64,000 bases of DNA, taken from NCBI RefSeq assembly GCF_014644495.1, contig NZ_BMKU01000001.1, positions 310,001 to 374,000 on the forward strand, given 5' to 3'. Numbering within the stretch: position 1 is the stretch's first letter; each line of letters opens with the position of its first letter. Shown here piece by piece: positions 41,822-52,114 of this stretch. This DNA is from Pseudarthrobacter polychromogenes. GTDB lineage: Bacteria; Actinomycetota; Actinomycetes; Actinomycetales; Micrococcaceae. The notes under the pieces were generated by a model. It was not told where the DNA came from. It ran no database searches and saw only the letters and a program-made list of their open reading frames with translations. A program made the translations under genes and the position numbers.

Positions 41822-44800
41822 GTTTCACCCATCTTCACGTTTCCACCGCTTTCAGCGCCCACTACGGCGTCTCATGGCCCGAGGAACTGGCGCAGGCCGC
41901 CGCCGCTGACGGCGCAACCGCTCTCGCCTGCACGGACAGGGACGGGCTGTACGGAACCATCAAGCACCTCAAGGCATGCATGGCGGCAGGCATCGATCCC
42001 ATCGTTGGCGTTGACATTGCCGTATTCGACGACGACGGCGACCACCGCACGCAGCTGGCGGGCAGGGTGGTGGTACTGGCCCGGGGCCACAACAACGGGG
42101 CAGGCTACCGCGCCCTGTGCAGGCTGATTTCCGATGCCCACGCCCGCACCACGGGAAAAGCCGGTGGAACTGTCCCGGTAGCCGTCACCCGGGCAGAGCT
42201 GGCGTCCCGCACCCTCGATCCGCAAACCCTCAAACCGGTGCTGACTGTCCTGCTCGGGCCTGATTCCGACGTCGGACGGGCCATGGGAGGGCGACGTTAC
42301 CTTCGCCCCCGCACCCTTTTCAAGCAATGGCTGGATGCAATGCCCCCAGGCACACTGGTGGCCGAAATCGTGTCCCAGCTCAGCGCCCCGGGAAAGCCGT
42401 TGAGTACCGCCCACGCCGTCCGGATGCTCAAGCTTGCCGAAGAGCATCAGGTTCCGGCTGTCCTGACCAACGCCGTCAGGTACTGCGCAGCAGACGGCGC
42501 CCCCACCGCAGATGTGCTCGACTCAGCCCGCACCCTGAAATCCCTACCCGAACTTGCGGATGAACCGCTGCTGCAGCCAACCGGGCAGGGGTGGCTGAAA
42601 TCCGCCCCGGAAATGCTCCGGCTGGGCAAAGAGATCATTTCAGCGGCAGGATACGGTGCCGCAGACCTGAAACAGCTGATGGCGCAAACTGAGGCGCTCG
42701 CCGACCGCTGCCGGATAGATCCGGAAACGGACATGGGCTGGAAGCAGCCGGTTGTGCCCGAAGCCTCAGTCATTGGGATCAGCCAGGATCCACACGTTGA
42801 ACTGGTGCAGCGGTGCCAGGCCGGTATCAGCCGGCGCTTTCCGGGAATTGCTGGTGCTACCGAAGAGAGGATGCTCTCCCGGCTCGACCATGAGCTGGGC
42901 ATCATCCGCAACCTCGGGTTTTCTTCCTACTTCCTGACCGTCGCCGAGGTATCACGCATGATCCAGGAGATGGGGGTGCGTGCGGCAGCCAGGGGATCAG
43001 GCGCCTCCAGCCTGGTCAATTACCTGATTGATGTCAGCCAGGTGAACCCCCTGCAGCACGACCTCATCTTTGAACGTTTCCTGTCGCGGGACCGGGCCAC
43101 CCTTCCGGACATCGATATTGACGTTGAAAGCGCAGAGCGGCACAACGTCTACCACCGCATTTTCAAGCGTTTCGGGTCCGAGCGGGTCACCCTGATGAGC
43201 ATGCAGAACGGCTACCGGGCCAGGGGTGCCGTGCGGGATGCCGGTATGGCCCTGGGCATGGACGGCGACGAGGTGGGGGAGATTGCCAAGCAGCTGTGGC
43301 GTTTTTCCGCGCGGAAATTCCGCGAGGCCCTGCAGGAAAAACCTGAACTCCGGGAATTCGCCGGCCGGGTGGAACAGCGGGAAATGGACGGCAACCAGCA
43401 GCTTGACCTGCTGGTTGACCTGACGGAACGGCTTGACCGGCTGCCCCGCCATATTTCCATGCATCCGTGTGGCGTCATCCTTGGTGACGCCACCCTCCTG
43501 GACCGCACCCCGGTGCAGCCCAGCGGGCTGGGCCTGCCCATGAGCCAGTTCGATAAGCACGACATGGATCCCATGGGCATGCTCAAGCTGGACGTCCTGG
43601 GAGTCCGCATGCAGAGCGCCATGGCGTTTGCCGTCCGTGAAGTCATCCGCATCCACCCGTCCAAGGAAGAGGTGGTTGCCGCCGGCCGGCATCCGTCCGG
43701 TCCGGGCGGGACTGGTCCTGACTACATTGCCGAGAATGGCCATATCGACCTGAACGCCGTTCCCCTTGATGACGAGGCGACATTTGAACTCATCAGAAGC
43801 ACCCACACCCTGGGCTGTTTCCAGATTGAATCACCCGGCCAGCGGGAACTGATCGGCAAGATGGCCCCCCGGGAGTTCAACGACCTCATCATTGATATCT
43901 CCCTGTTCCGCCCGGGCCCCATGAAATCGGACATGGTCCGGCCCTTCCTGGAACACCGTCACGGCTTCGCGCCCGAGGTCTATCCGCATCCGGACCTGAA
44001 ACCCGTGCTGGCGGAAACCCATGGTGTCACCGTCTTCCACGAACAGATACTGCGGACCTTTGATGTCATGACCGGCTGCGGCCTGGCCCGGGCCGACGAA
44101 TTCCGCCGGGCCCTGGGAAACGAGGCTCTCGAACAGGGGGTAGAGGAGTTCTTCCGCAAGGCTGCCCGGATCAAGGGTTACCAGCCAGAGGTGGTGGACA
44201 ACGTCTGGGGAACGCTGAAGGCTTTCGGAAGTTTCGGATTCTGCAAAGCTCACGGTGCCGCCTTTGCCGTCCCTACCTACCAGTCGGCCTGGCTTAAAGC
44301 CCATCATCCTGAAGCATTCCTTGCCGGGCTGTGGGAGCACGATCCTGGCATGTACCCCAAGAGGCTGCTGGTCGCGGAAGCCCGGCGGCTTGGCATTCCC
44401 ATTCTTCCCCTGGACATTAATCGCAGCAAGGGCGAATACCGGGTGGAAAGGATTGCAGCCGGAAACGATGCAGGCAAACTGGGAATCAGGCTGAGCCTCA
44501 ACGGCATATACGGGCTGTCCGCAACGGAACTCAAGCGGATCGTTGCGGGCCAGCCCTACGACTCGCTGGCGGACCTGAGGGCACGTTCCCGGGTCAGCAA
44601 GCCCAACATCAAGAGGTTGGCCCAGCTGGGGGCATTTGATTCGCTTCACCGTGAGGCGGGCGGCGCGGCTAACCGGGCCGACCTTGTCCATCACTTGCAA
44701 CAGCTCCAGGGTTCCAGCAGCGGGCGGAAAGGCGTGGAGGTCCTTGAGGGGCAGCTGGCCCTTCCCCTGGGTGATGTTGAGCTTCGCAATGTTAAGCCGG

Positions 44801-45306
44801 GACTGCCGGCGCCTTCCCTGGTGGACAACGTCCGTGCCGAACTGGACCTGATGGCAGTTGACGTCAGCAGCCACCTGATGGACAGCCACCGGCCAATGCT
44901 GGACAGGCTGGGCGTCATCACGGCGGACAAACTCCTTGGCCTGCGCAACGGGACGGAAGTCCTGGTGGCCGGGGTGCGGGTGGCAACCCAGACGCCGCCC
45001 ATGAGGGGTGGGAGGAGGGTGGTCTTCATCAGTATCGACGACGGCACCGGTTGCATAGATTCGGTCTTTTTCCATGAAGCCCAGGAAAAAGCAGGGATGC
45101 TCCTGTTCGGCACAAGGCTGCTGCTAATCCGCGGGACCACCAGGCGGACCGGGCCACGGGGAATCAGCCTGAGCGCCAGCATGGCCTGGGACCTTGGCAG
45201 GACGGAGAGCCTGCCGTTCCCGGATTCCCGTCCGCAGGAACCGGAGGTTCTGCACCCGCTGGATGGAATCACCAGGAGCCTCGCCATCACGGGATTCAGC
45301 GGCTGA
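41818..45306 (+). CDS. dnaE2: Error-prone DNA polymerase DnaE2 (ImuC)
   Basis: This 1162-aa C-family polymerase has a PHP domain (starts SFTHLHVSTAFSAHYGV), the polymerase core with catalytic PDIDIDVESAERHNVY (DxD pair), the fingers region, tandem helix-hairpin-helix and a C-terminal OB fold (VFISIDDGTGCID). DnaE2 performs translesion synthesis during the SOS response with ImuA/ImuB. No imuB lies next to it here. Length fits DnaE2 (about 1080-1170). It lies just after the SOS box and the DUF6504-like gene. Confidence 0.92.
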   Translation: MSFTHLHVSTAFSAHYGVSWPEELAQAAAADGATALACTDRDGLYGTIKHLKACMAAGIDPIVGVDIAVFDDDGDHRTQLAGRVVVLARGHNNGAGYRALCRLISDAHARTTGKAGGTVPVAVTRAELASRTLDPQTLKPVLTVLLGPDSDVGRAMGGRRYLRPRTLFKQWLDAMPPGTLVAEIVSQLSAPGKPLSTAHAVRMLKLAEEHQVPAVLTNAVRYCAADGAPTADVLDSARTLKSLPELADEPLLQPTGQGWLKSAPEMLRLGKEIISAAGYGAADLKQLMAQTEALADRCRIDPETDMGWKQPVVPEASVIGISQDPHVELVQRCQAGISRRFPGIAGATEERMLSRLDHELGIIRNLGFSSYFLTVAEVSRMIQEMGVRAAARGSGASSLVNYLIDVSQVNPLQHDLIFERFLSRDRATLPDIDIDVESAERHNVYHRIFKRFGSERVTLMSMQNGYRARGAVRDAGMALGMDGDEVGEIAKQLWRFSARKFREALQEKPELREFAGRVEQREMDGNQQLDLLVDLTERLDRLPRHISMHPCGVILGDATLLDRTPVQPSGLGLPMSQFDKHDMDPMGMLKLDVLGVRMQSAMAFAVREVIRIHPSKEEVVAAGRHPSGPGGTGPDYIAENGHIDLNAVPLDDEATFELIRSTHTLGCFQIESPGQRELIGKMAPREFNDLIIDISLFRPGPMKSDMVRPFLEHRHGFAPEVYPHPDLKPVLAETHGVTVFHEQILRTFDVMTGCGLARADEFRRALGNEALEQGVEEFFRKAARIKGYQPEVVDNVWGTLKAFGSFGFCKAHGAAFAVPTYQSAWLKAHHPEAFLAGLWEHDPGMYPKRLLVAEARRLGIPILPLDINRSKGEYRVERIAAGNDAGKLGIRLSLNGIYGLSATELKRIVAGQPYDSLADLRARSRVSKPNIKRLAQLGAFDSLHREAGGAANRADLVHHLQQLQGSSSGRKGVEVLEGQLALPLGDVELRNVKPGLPAPSLVDNVRAELDLMAVDVSSHLMDSHRPMLDRLGVITADKLLGLRNGTEVLVAGVRVATQTPPMRGGRRVVFISIDDGTGCIDSVFFHEAQEKAGMLLFGTRLLLIRGTTRRTGPRGISLSASMAWDLGRTESLPFPDSRPQEPEVLHPLDGITRSLAITGFSG

Positions 45307-45422
45307 CCCTTCCGTGCGCCGCGTTGGTCGGGCCCCAGCGGAACCGATAGCATTGACGATGGCTGGCTGTGGTCCCCGTATGCCACAAGCTATGAAGCCT
45401 TAACTTTGAATAGGAGACACCC

Positions 45423-47432
45423 GTGTCAGATGCCCAGCAGATCACCCTTCTCGTCGATGGCGAAGAGACCAAGGTGACTACCGGGACAACCGGTGCGGAA
45501 CTCTTCTTTGAGCGCCGTGATGTTGTTGTAGCCCGCGTCAACGGCGAACTAAAGGACCTTGACCAGGAGCTCCCGGAAGGCGCCGACGTCGAAGGCGTCA
45601 CCATTGACTCGCCTGACGGCCTCAACGTCCTCCGCCACTCCACGGCCCACGTCATGGCCCAGGCTGTCCAGCAGCTGCGTCCCGACGCCAAGCTGGGCAT
45701 CGGCCCGTACATCACTGACGGGTTCTACTTCGACTTCGATGTCGCCGAACCGTTCACCCCCGAGGACCTCAAAACCCTCGAGAAGATGATGCAAAAAATC
45801 ATCAACCAGAACCAGAAGTTCGTCCGCCGCGTGGTCAACGAGGACGAAGCCCGCGAAGCCATGAAGAACGAGCCCTACAAGCTTGAACTGCTGGGCAAGA
45901 AAAACGAGGCTGCAGAGGCCGGCGAAGGCGTGAACGTCGAGGTCGGCGCAGGTGACATCACCATCTACGACAATGTTGAGCGCAAGGAAGGGACCACCGT
46001 CTGGTGCGATCTCTGCCGCGGCCCGCACCTGCCCAACACCAAGCTCATCTCCAACGCCTTTGCCCTCACCCGTTCGTCCTCCGCGTACTGGCTGGGTAAC
46101 CAGAAGAACCAGCAGTTGCAGCGCATCTACGGCACGGCCTGGCCCACCAAGGACGCCCTCAAGGCATACCAGGAACGCATCGCAGAGGCAGAACGCCGCG
46201 ACCACCGCAAGCTCGGCTCGGAACTGGACCTCTTTTCCTTCCCGGATGAACTCGGCTCAGGCCTCCCCGTCTTCCACCCCAAGGGCGGCATCATCCGCAA
46301 GGAGATGGAGGACTACTCGCGCCAGCGCCACGTCGAGGCCGGCTACGAGTTTGTCTACACCCCGCACATCACCAAAGGGCATCTGTACGAGGTCTCAGGG
46401 CACCTGGACTGGTACAAGGACGGCATGTTCCCGGCCATGCGCGTGGATGAGGAACTCAACGCAGACGGTACAGTACGGAAGCCTGCCCAGGACTACTACC
46501 TGAAGCCGATGAACTGCCCCATGCACAACCTGATCTTCCGTTCGCGGGGACGGTCCTACCGTGAACTGCCGCTGCGGCTCTTCGAATTCGGCGCTGTATA
46601 CCGCTACGAAAAGTCCGGCGTGGTGCACGGCCTGACCCGGGTCCGTGGCATGACACAGGACGATGCCCACATCTACTGCACCCGCGAGCAGATGAAGGAC
46701 GAGCTCACCAAGACGCTGACGTTCGTCCTCGACCTGCTCAAGGACTACGGCCTGAACGACTTCTACCTGGAGCTCTCCACCAAGGACCCGGAGAAGTTCG
46801 TCGGTGAGGACGCAGCCTGGGAAGAAGCCACGCGTACCCTCTCCGAGGTTGCTGAGGAATCCGGCCTGGAGCTGGTCGCGGATCCGGGCGGGGCCGCCTT
46901 CTACGGCCCCAAGATCTCCGTGCAGGCGAAGGACGCCCTTGGCCGGACCTGGCAGATGTCGACCATTCAGCTGGACTTCAACCTGCCCGAACGGTTCGAA
47001 CTCGAATTCCAGGCCGCTGACGGCAGCCGCCAGCGGCCCGTGATGATCCACCGTGCCCTGTTCGGATCGATCGAGCGCTTCATGGGCGTGCTCACCGAGC
47101 ACTACGCCGGCGCCTTCCCCGCATGGCTGGCACCGGTCCAGGTGGTGGGCATTCCGGTGGCGGAGACCTTCAACGAGTACATGTTCGACGTCGTGGACCA
47201 GCTGAAGGCAGCAGGCATCCGCGCGGAAGTGGACACTTCCTCGGACCGGTTCCCCAAGAAGATCCGCACGGCCAGCAAGGACAAGATTCCGTTCGTGCTC
47301 ATTGCAGGCGGTGACGATGCCGAAGCAGGCGCTGTCTCGTTCCGCTTCCGCGATGGAAGCCAGGACAACGGCGTGCCTGTGGCAGAGGCCGTCAAGCGGA
47401 TCACGGAAGCCGTCCGTAACCGGACCAGCTAG
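45423..47432 (+). CDS. thrS: Threonine-tRNA ligase
   Basis: This 669-aa class II synthetase has a TGS domain, an editing domain with the [11 protein letters not shown] motif, and the catalytic core with PMNCPMHN (zinc Cys) and a C-terminal anticodon-binding domain. The GTG start follows AGGAGACACCC. It attaches threonine to its tRNA. It begins the operon-like series thrS-HIT-pgsA, the same as in mycobacteria. Confidence 0.95.
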   Translation: MSDAQQITLLVDGEETKVTTGTTGAELFFERRDVVVARVNGELKDLDQELPEGADVEGVTIDSPDGLNVLRHSTAHVMAQAVQQLRPDAKLGIGPYITDGFYFDFDVAEPFTPEDLKTLEKMMQKIINQNQKFVRRVVNEDEAREAMKNEPYKLELLGKKNEAAEAGEGVNVEVGAGDITIYDNVERKEGTTVWCDLCRGPHLPNTKLISNAFALTRSSSAYWLGNQKNQQLQRIYGTAWPTKDALKAYQERIAEAERRDHRKLGSELDLFSFPDELGSGLPVFHPKGGIIRKEMEDYSRQRHVEAGYEFVYTPHITKGHLYEVSGHLDWYKDGMFPAMRVDEELNADGTVRKPAQDYYLKPMNCPMHNLIFRSRGRSYRELPLRLFEFGAVYRYEKSGVVHGLTRVRGMTQDDAHIYCTREQMKDELTKTLTFVLDLLKDYGLNDFYLELSTKDPEKFVGEDAAWEEATRTLSEVAEESGLELVADPGGAAFYGPKISVQAKDALGRTWQMSTIQLDFNLPERFELEFQAADGSRQRPVMIHRALFGSIERFMGVLTEHYAGAFPAWLAPVQVVGIPVAETFNEYMFDVVDQLKAAGIRAEVDTSSDRFPKKIRTASKDKIPFVLIAGGDDAEAGAVSFRFRDGSQDNGVPVAEAVKRITEAVRNRTS

Positions 47433-47449
47433 CGGAACGGAACAGCACC

Positions 47450-48037
47450 GTGCAGGAGAACACAGGAGCAGGGTATCCGGGAGATGCCGGCGTTACCGAC
47501 GACTTTGACCTCGCCGGTGTCCCGGACGCCTTCCAGCGCCTGTGGACTCCGCACCGCATGGCGTACATCAAGGGCGGGCAGCACCAGTTCAAGAACGAAA
47601 ATGACTGCCCCTTCTGCATCGGCCCCGGACGGACTGACGAGGAAGCACTCATCGTCCACCGCGGAAAGACCTGCTACGTGGTGCTCAACCTGTTTCCCTA
47701 CAACCCCGGGCATCTCCTGGTGTGCCCATACCGACACATCCCGGACTACACCGACCTGACGCTTGATGAGACGGCGGAGTTTGCGGACCTCACGCAGACA
47801 GCCATGCGGGTGCTGCGGAAGGTGGCCAATCCGGGCGGCTTCAATCTGGGCATGAACCAGGGTGTTGTTGGCGGTGCCGGCATCGCCGCGCACCTGCACC
47901 AGCACATTGTTCCCCGGTGGGGCGGTGACGGGAACTTCTTCCCCATCATCGCCCAGACCAAGGCCATCACGCAGACCCTCGACGAGGTCCGCCAGCAGGT
48001 GGCTGACGCCTGGCCCGGGGAGACGGATGCTGAATAG
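47450..48037 (+). CDS. HIT-family protein, Ap4A phosphorylase-like
   Basis: This 195-aa protein has the two-helix HIT fold with DCPFCIGPGRTDEE and the histidine triad AAHLHQHIVPRW. It is the orthologue of mycobacterial Rv2613c (Ap4A phosphorylase), which also lies between thrS and pgsA. The GTG start at 47450 is 15 bp past the thrS stop. The end overlaps the pgsA start by 11 bp. Confidence 0.85.
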   Translation: MQENTGAGYPGDAGVTDDFDLAGVPDAFQRLWTPHRMAYIKGGQHQFKNENDCPFCIGPGRTDEEALIVHRGKTCYVVLNLFPYNPGHLLVCPYRHIPDYTDLTLDETAEFADLTQTAMRVLRKVANPGGFNLGMNQGVVGGAGIAAHLHQHIVPRWGGDGNFFPIIAQTKAITQTLDEVRQQVADAWPGETDAE

Positions 48038-48650
48038 GCACGCGCGCGGATTCTTCACCGCGCTGTTCAGCCCGCTTGCCCGCTGGCTTCTCAAAATCGG
48101 AATCTCGCCGGATGCGGTAACGGTTATCGGCACCGCCGGTGTGGTGGTGGGCGCGCTGGTGTTCTACCCGCTCGGCCAGCTGTGGTGGGGAACTTTGTTC
48201 ATCACGGCATTCATCTTCTCCGACGTCCTGGACGGAATCATGGCCAGGATGCGGGAGGTGGGCAGCCGCTGGGGGAATTTCCTTGACTCCACCCTCGACC
48301 GGATTGCCGACGGCGCGCTGTTCGCCGGCCTGGCTGTCTGGTACTTCACCGGCGGGGCCAACGTCCCCATCGCCGTGGCTGCCATGGTGTGCCTTGTCCT
48401 GGGCATGGTGGTTTCCTATGCCCGCGCCAAGGCGGAGTCGTTGGGATTCACCGCCAATACCGGCATCGCCGAAAGGGCGGAGCGCCTCGTCTCGGTGCTG
48501 GTTGTCACCGGTTTCACTGGTCTGGGACTTCCGGAGGTGGTCCTGCTGGTGACGCTTTTGCTCCTGGCCGTGGCCAGCTTCATCACGGTGGTCCAGCGTG
48601 TGGTCTCGGTGCGCCGGCAGGCCCTTGCGGAACCGTCACCGGCGGATTAA
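48027..48650 (+). CDS. pgsA: Phosphatidylinositol phosphate synthase (CDP-alcohol phosphatidyltransferase)
   Basis: This 207-aa membrane enzyme has about six helices and the CDP-alcohol signature DVLDGIMARMREVGSRWG then NFLDSTLDRI. It makes phosphatidylinositol phosphate from CDP-diacylglycerol and inositol-1-phosphate in actinobacteria. ATG 48027 follows CCGGGGAGACGG. Unlike in mycobacteria, no acyltransferase and pimA follow; the next gene is pdxS. Confidence 0.87.
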   Translation: MLNRHARGFFTALFSPLARWLLKIGISPDAVTVIGTAGVVVGALVFYPLGQLWWGTLFITAFIFSDVLDGIMARMREVGSRWGNFLDSTLDRIADGALFAGLAVWYFTGGANVPIAVAAMVCLVLGMVVSYARAKAESLGFTANTGIAERAERLVSVLVVTGFTGLGLPEVVLLVTLLLLAVASFITVVQRVVSVRRQALAEPSPAD

Positions 48651-48795
48651 CGCGAATTAAGCCGGCCGGCCGCGGTGAGACTAGTATTAGGACTGCCCGG
48701 TCAATGGATCCGGCAACCCGGTGTGTGTACACGTGGCATCTCCGTGCCGCCCTGCACGACCGGCGAAGGTCATCTATCTACCCATAGGGGTTTTT

Positions 48796-49722
48796 GTGTC
48801 TACACCTGATGTAAGCAGCGAGGCCGGTACGTCCGCGAACAGCGTCACGGGCAGCAACCGCGTGAAGCGGGGCATGGCTGAGATGCTCAAGGGCGGCGTC
48901 ATCATGGACGTCGTCAACGTCGAGCAGGCCCGCATCGCCGAAGACGCCGGTGCCGTTGCTGTGATGGCGCTGGAACGCGTTCCGGCCGATATCCGCGCCC
49001 AGGGCGGCGTGTCCCGCATGTCCGATCCCGACATGATCGACAAGATCATTGATGCCGTCTCCGTGCCGGTTATGGCCAAGGCCCGGATCGGCCACTTCGT
49101 CGAGGCCCAGGTCCTGCAGTCCCTCGGCGTGGACTACATTGACGAGTCCGAGGTCCTGACCCCGGCCGACTACGTCAACCACATCGACAAGTGGAACTTC
49201 AAGGTTCCCTTCGTCTGCGGCGCCACCAACCTGGGTGAAGCGCTGCGCCGCATCAACGAGGGCGCGGCGATGATCCGCTCCAAGGGCGAGGCCGGCACCG
49301 GCGATGTCTCCAACGCCACCGGGCACATGCGCCAGATCCGCTCCGAGATCGCCAAGCTCGCAGCCCTGCCCGAGGACGAGCTGTACGTCGCGGCCAAGGA
49401 ACTGCAGGCCCCGTACGAGCTGGTCAAGGAAGTTGCCGCTGCCGGCAAGCTTCCGGTGGTGCTGTTCACCGCCGGCGGCATCGCCACTCCGGCTGACGCC
49501 GCCATGATGATGCAGCTCGGCGCTGACGGCGTGTTCGTTGGTTCCGGTATCTTCAAGTCCGGCAACCCCGCCCAGCGCGCCGCCGCCGTCGTTAAGGCCA
49601 CCACCTTCTTCGACGACCCCGACGTCATCGCCAAGGCCTCCCGCGGCCTGGGCGAGGCCATGGTGGGCATCAACGTCGACGAGATCCCCCAGCCCCACCG
49701 CCTTGCCGAGCGCGGCTGGTAG
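48796..49722 (+). CDS. pdxS: Pyridoxal 5'-phosphate synthase, lyase subunit PdxS
   Basis: This 308-aa TIM-barrel enzyme builds PLP from ribose 5-phosphate, glyceraldehyde 3-phosphate and ammonia delivered by PdxT. Motifs: GGVIMDVVN, active lysine in [27 protein letters not shown]. The GTG start follows AGGGGTTTTT. The partner pdxT is at 54255, separated by three opposite-strand genes. The 145-bp gap before it contains the likely promoter (TAGTAT near 48683). Confidence 0.95.
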   Translation: MSTPDVSSEAGTSANSVTGSNRVKRGMAEMLKGGVIMDVVNVEQARIAEDAGAVAVMALERVPADIRAQGGVSRMSDPDMIDKIIDAVSVPVMAKARIGHFVEAQVLQSLGVDYIDESEVLTPADYVNHIDKWNFKVPFVCGATNLGEALRRINEGAAMIRSKGEAGTGDVSNATGHMRQIRSEIAKLAALPEDELYVAAKELQAPYELVKEVAAAGKLPVVLFTAGGIATPADAAMMMQLGADGVFVGSGIFKSGNPAQRAAAVVKATTFFDDPDVIAKASRGLGEAMVGINVDEIPQPHRLAERGW

Positions 49723-49868
49723 TCCTCTTGTTCGCGCCTGGCGGCGCTGATCCTCTGCGCTATTCCCTGTGTCCCGCTAAGGCCGCTTCGCGGCGAGCCG
49801 GGACGCGGGGCCCCTTTTACGCGCGCTGCCGGACCGCACCGCCCGTCGCCTTGCTGTTGTTGTAACTG

Positions 49869-49913
49869 ACGACGCCGGTTCCTCACCTTTCTCTGGTGGG
49901 GGACCGGCGTCGT
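49869..49913. terminator. Terminator hairpin after pdxS
   Basis: ACGACGCCGGTTCCTCACC pairs with GGTGGGGGACCGGCGTCGT (with G-T pairs) around TTTCTCT, followed by CCGTTTCC. It is 147 bp after the pdxS stop. Confidence 0.7.
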
Positions 49914-49924
49914 CCGTTTCCTAA

Positions 49925-49987
49925 GAGTTTTTGTCCAGATATGCAGGCTTTAAGGGTGTAGAAGCCTGCATATCTGGACAAAAACTC
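49925..49987. repeat. Perfect 26-bp inverted repeat with 11-bp loop
   Basis: Arms 49925-49950 and 49962-49987 are exactly complementary and AT-rich (start GAGTTTTTGTCC, end GGACAAAAACTC). It lies between convergent pdxS and the M3 peptidase gene, next to the hairpin at 49869. It may be a bidirectional terminator or a small repeated element. Confidence 0.8.
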
Positions 49988-50004
49988 CAGAGGGAAGGTG
50001 CCGG

Positions 50005-52017
50005 TTATTCGAGGCCGCGGCGCTTCAGGAGGGGCTCAAGTGCGGCTTCGCGGCCCCGGAGGATGCGGAATGATTCCAGCGGGTCGCGGCTGTTACCCCG
50101 GGAGAGGAGCTCCTGGCGGAAACGGTCACCGTTGGCCCGGGTGAGTCCGCCGTTCTCGGTGAACCAGTCCACCGTCTCAGCATCCAGGACCTCGCTCCAG
50201 ATGTAGGAGTAGTAGCCGGCCGCGTACCCCGCGCCGGCAAAAACATGCTGGAAGTAGCCGGTCCGGTAGCGCGGCGGAATCAAGGCGTGGGCGATGCCGG
50301 CGGCGGCCAGGGCCTTTTCTTCAAACGCAACAGCGTCCTCGGGCACCTCGCTGCCGTCCAGGACGTGCCAGGCCAGGTCCAGCAGTGCTGCTCCCAGATA
50401 CTCGGTGGTGGCAAACCCTTCACCCCACAGCCGTGAAGCGTCGAGTCTCGCAACCACCTCCTGCGGAAGCGGCTCGCCCGTCACATGGTGGCGCGCGTAA
50501 TTGTGCAGCACGTCGGGCCACGTAATCCACATCTCGTTGACCTGGGACGGGTATTCCACGAAGTCACGGGGTACTGAAGTTCCGGAAAACCGGGGATAGG
50601 TCACGTTGGACAGCAGCCCGTGCAGCGCGTGGCCGAACTCATGGAAGGTGGTCCGCAGCTCGTCCAGCGTCAGGAGCGTCGGTTCACCCGCAGGCGGCTT
50701 GGAGATGTTGAGATTGTTGATGACCACCGGCTTTGTTCCCAGCAGCGCAGACTGTTCAACGAGGGAGTTCATCCAGGCTCCACCCCGTTTGGACTCACGG
50801 GTGTAGTAGTCACCCAGAAACAGCCCGAGCCCCATGCCGTCCTCGTCGCGGACTTCCCAGATGCGGACATCGGGGTGGTACCCGGCAAGGTCCGTCCGCT
50901 CATGGAACGTGATGCCGAAGAGGGAAGTTGCGGCAAAGAACGCCCCGTCCGTCAGAACCCGGTCCAGCTCGAAATAGGGACGGAGGGCCTGTTCATCAAC
51001 GTCGTAGCGTTCCCGCCGGACCTTGGCGGAGTAGAAGGCCCAGTCCCACGCCTCCAGCGGATGGCCCGCGGCCTCGGCCAGGGCTGCGGCTTCGGCGTCG
51101 GCGTTCCGCACCGCTGCCGGTGCCATGCGGTTCAGCATGGACTGGACCGCTCCGAAGTCCGGGGCGGTCTGCCGGTCAACCACCAGTTCGGCGTAGTTGG
51201 CGAAGCCCAGAAGCGCCGCTTTCTCGGCGCGGAGCCGGGCCATTGATGTGGCCAAATCCATCACGTCGAGGCTGCCGCCCCCGCTGCCCCGGGCCACGGA
51301 CGCTTCAAACAGCCGACGGCGGACCCCGCGGTTCTCGAGGACGGACAGGGTAGGCTGGTTGGTCGGCTGGATCAGTGTCAGCAGGAACTTGCCGTCATGG
51401 CCGGCAGTGCGGGCAGCCTCCGCGGCGGCGGCAATATCATCGGCCGGCAGTCCTGCCAGCTCGCCTGCGTGATCCAGCAGCAAGGCAGCGGATTTCATTC
51501 CCTCCTTCACGCGCTGTCCAAATTCGGTGCCCAGGCGGGAGAGCTCGGCGTTAACCTCCTTGAGCCTTTCCCGGGCAGGGCCTTCCAGCTGGATGCCGGA
51601 CTGCCGGAATTCCTTCAGGTACTCCTCAACAAGCCGCCCGGACTCGGCATCGCAGCCGGCGGTGTCGATGGCGGCGAAGCGTTCGTACAGTGCCCGGTTG
51701 AGGAATACGTCGTCCTGGTGCGCAGAGAGCAGCGGTGACAGCGCCGTTTCCAGGTCCCGGATCTCCGGCGATGCATCGGCCGAAACGAGCGTGAAGAAGG
51801 ACGCAGCGGCGCGGTCCAGAAGCCTGCCGGAGCGTTCCATCGCCGCTGCCGTGTTCTCGAAAGTGGCAGGGGCAGCGTCATCAACGATGGCCTGGATCTC
51901 AGCCAGGTGCTCTTGGAGGCCACCGCGGACGGCGGCTTCATAATCGGCGGTGGTGATCGACGCGAAGGGCGGAATTCCATAGGGCAGGGGACTGGGTGCC
52001 ATAAGGGGGTTGGTCAT
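50005..52017 (-). CDS. M3-family oligopeptidase (Dcp/OpdA-like)
   Basis: This 670-aa zinc peptidase has the HEFGH motif (TTFHEFGHALHGLLS, about residue 456) and the family blocks SLVEQSALLGTKPVV and PRDFVEYPSQVNE. It degrades short peptides in the cytoplasm. ATG 52017 was chosen because M3 homology starts at PYGIPPFASITTADY; longer frame upstream is unlike any peptidase. It is 97 bp downstream of gatD and may belong to the murT-gatD transcript. Confidence 0.88.
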   Translation of the reverse strand: MTNPLMAPSPLPYGIPPFASITTADYEAAVRGGLQEHLAEIQAIVDDAAPATFENTAAAMERSGRLLDRAAASFFTLVSADASPEIRDLETALSPLLSAHQDDVFLNRALYERFAAIDTAGCDAESGRLVEEYLKEFRQSGIQLEGPARERLKEVNAELSRLGTEFGQRVKEGMKSAALLLDHAGELAGLPADDIAAAAEAARTAGHDGKFLLTLIQPTNQPTLSVLENRGVRRRLFEASVARGSGGGSLDVMDLATSMARLRAEKAALLGFANYAELVVDRQTAPDFGAVQSMLNRMAPAAVRNADAEAAALAEAAGHPLEAWDWAFYSAKVRRERYDVDEQALRPYFELDRVLTDGAFFAATSLFGITFHERTDLAGYHPDVRIWEVRDEDGMGLGLFLGDYYTRESKRGGAWMNSLVEQSALLGTKPVVINNLNISKPPAGEPTLLTLDELRTTFHEFGHALHGLLSNVTYPRFSGTSVPRDFVEYPSQVNEMWITWPDVLHNYARHHVTGEPLPQEVVARLDASRLWGEGFATTEYLGAALLDLAWHVLDGSEVPEDAVAFEEKALAAAGIAHALIPPRYRTGYFQHVFAGAGYAAGYYSYIWSEVLDAETVDWFTENGGLTRANGDRFRQELLSRGNSRDPLESFRILRGREAALEPLLKRRGLE

Positions 52018-52114
52018 GAAGTAAAACCTTTCACAGCAGGCCACGCATCTCAATGTCAGCCACGCCACCGGCTGCTCTCCGGAACCTACCCTTGCTGCGG
52101 GCTCTCCCCAGCGG

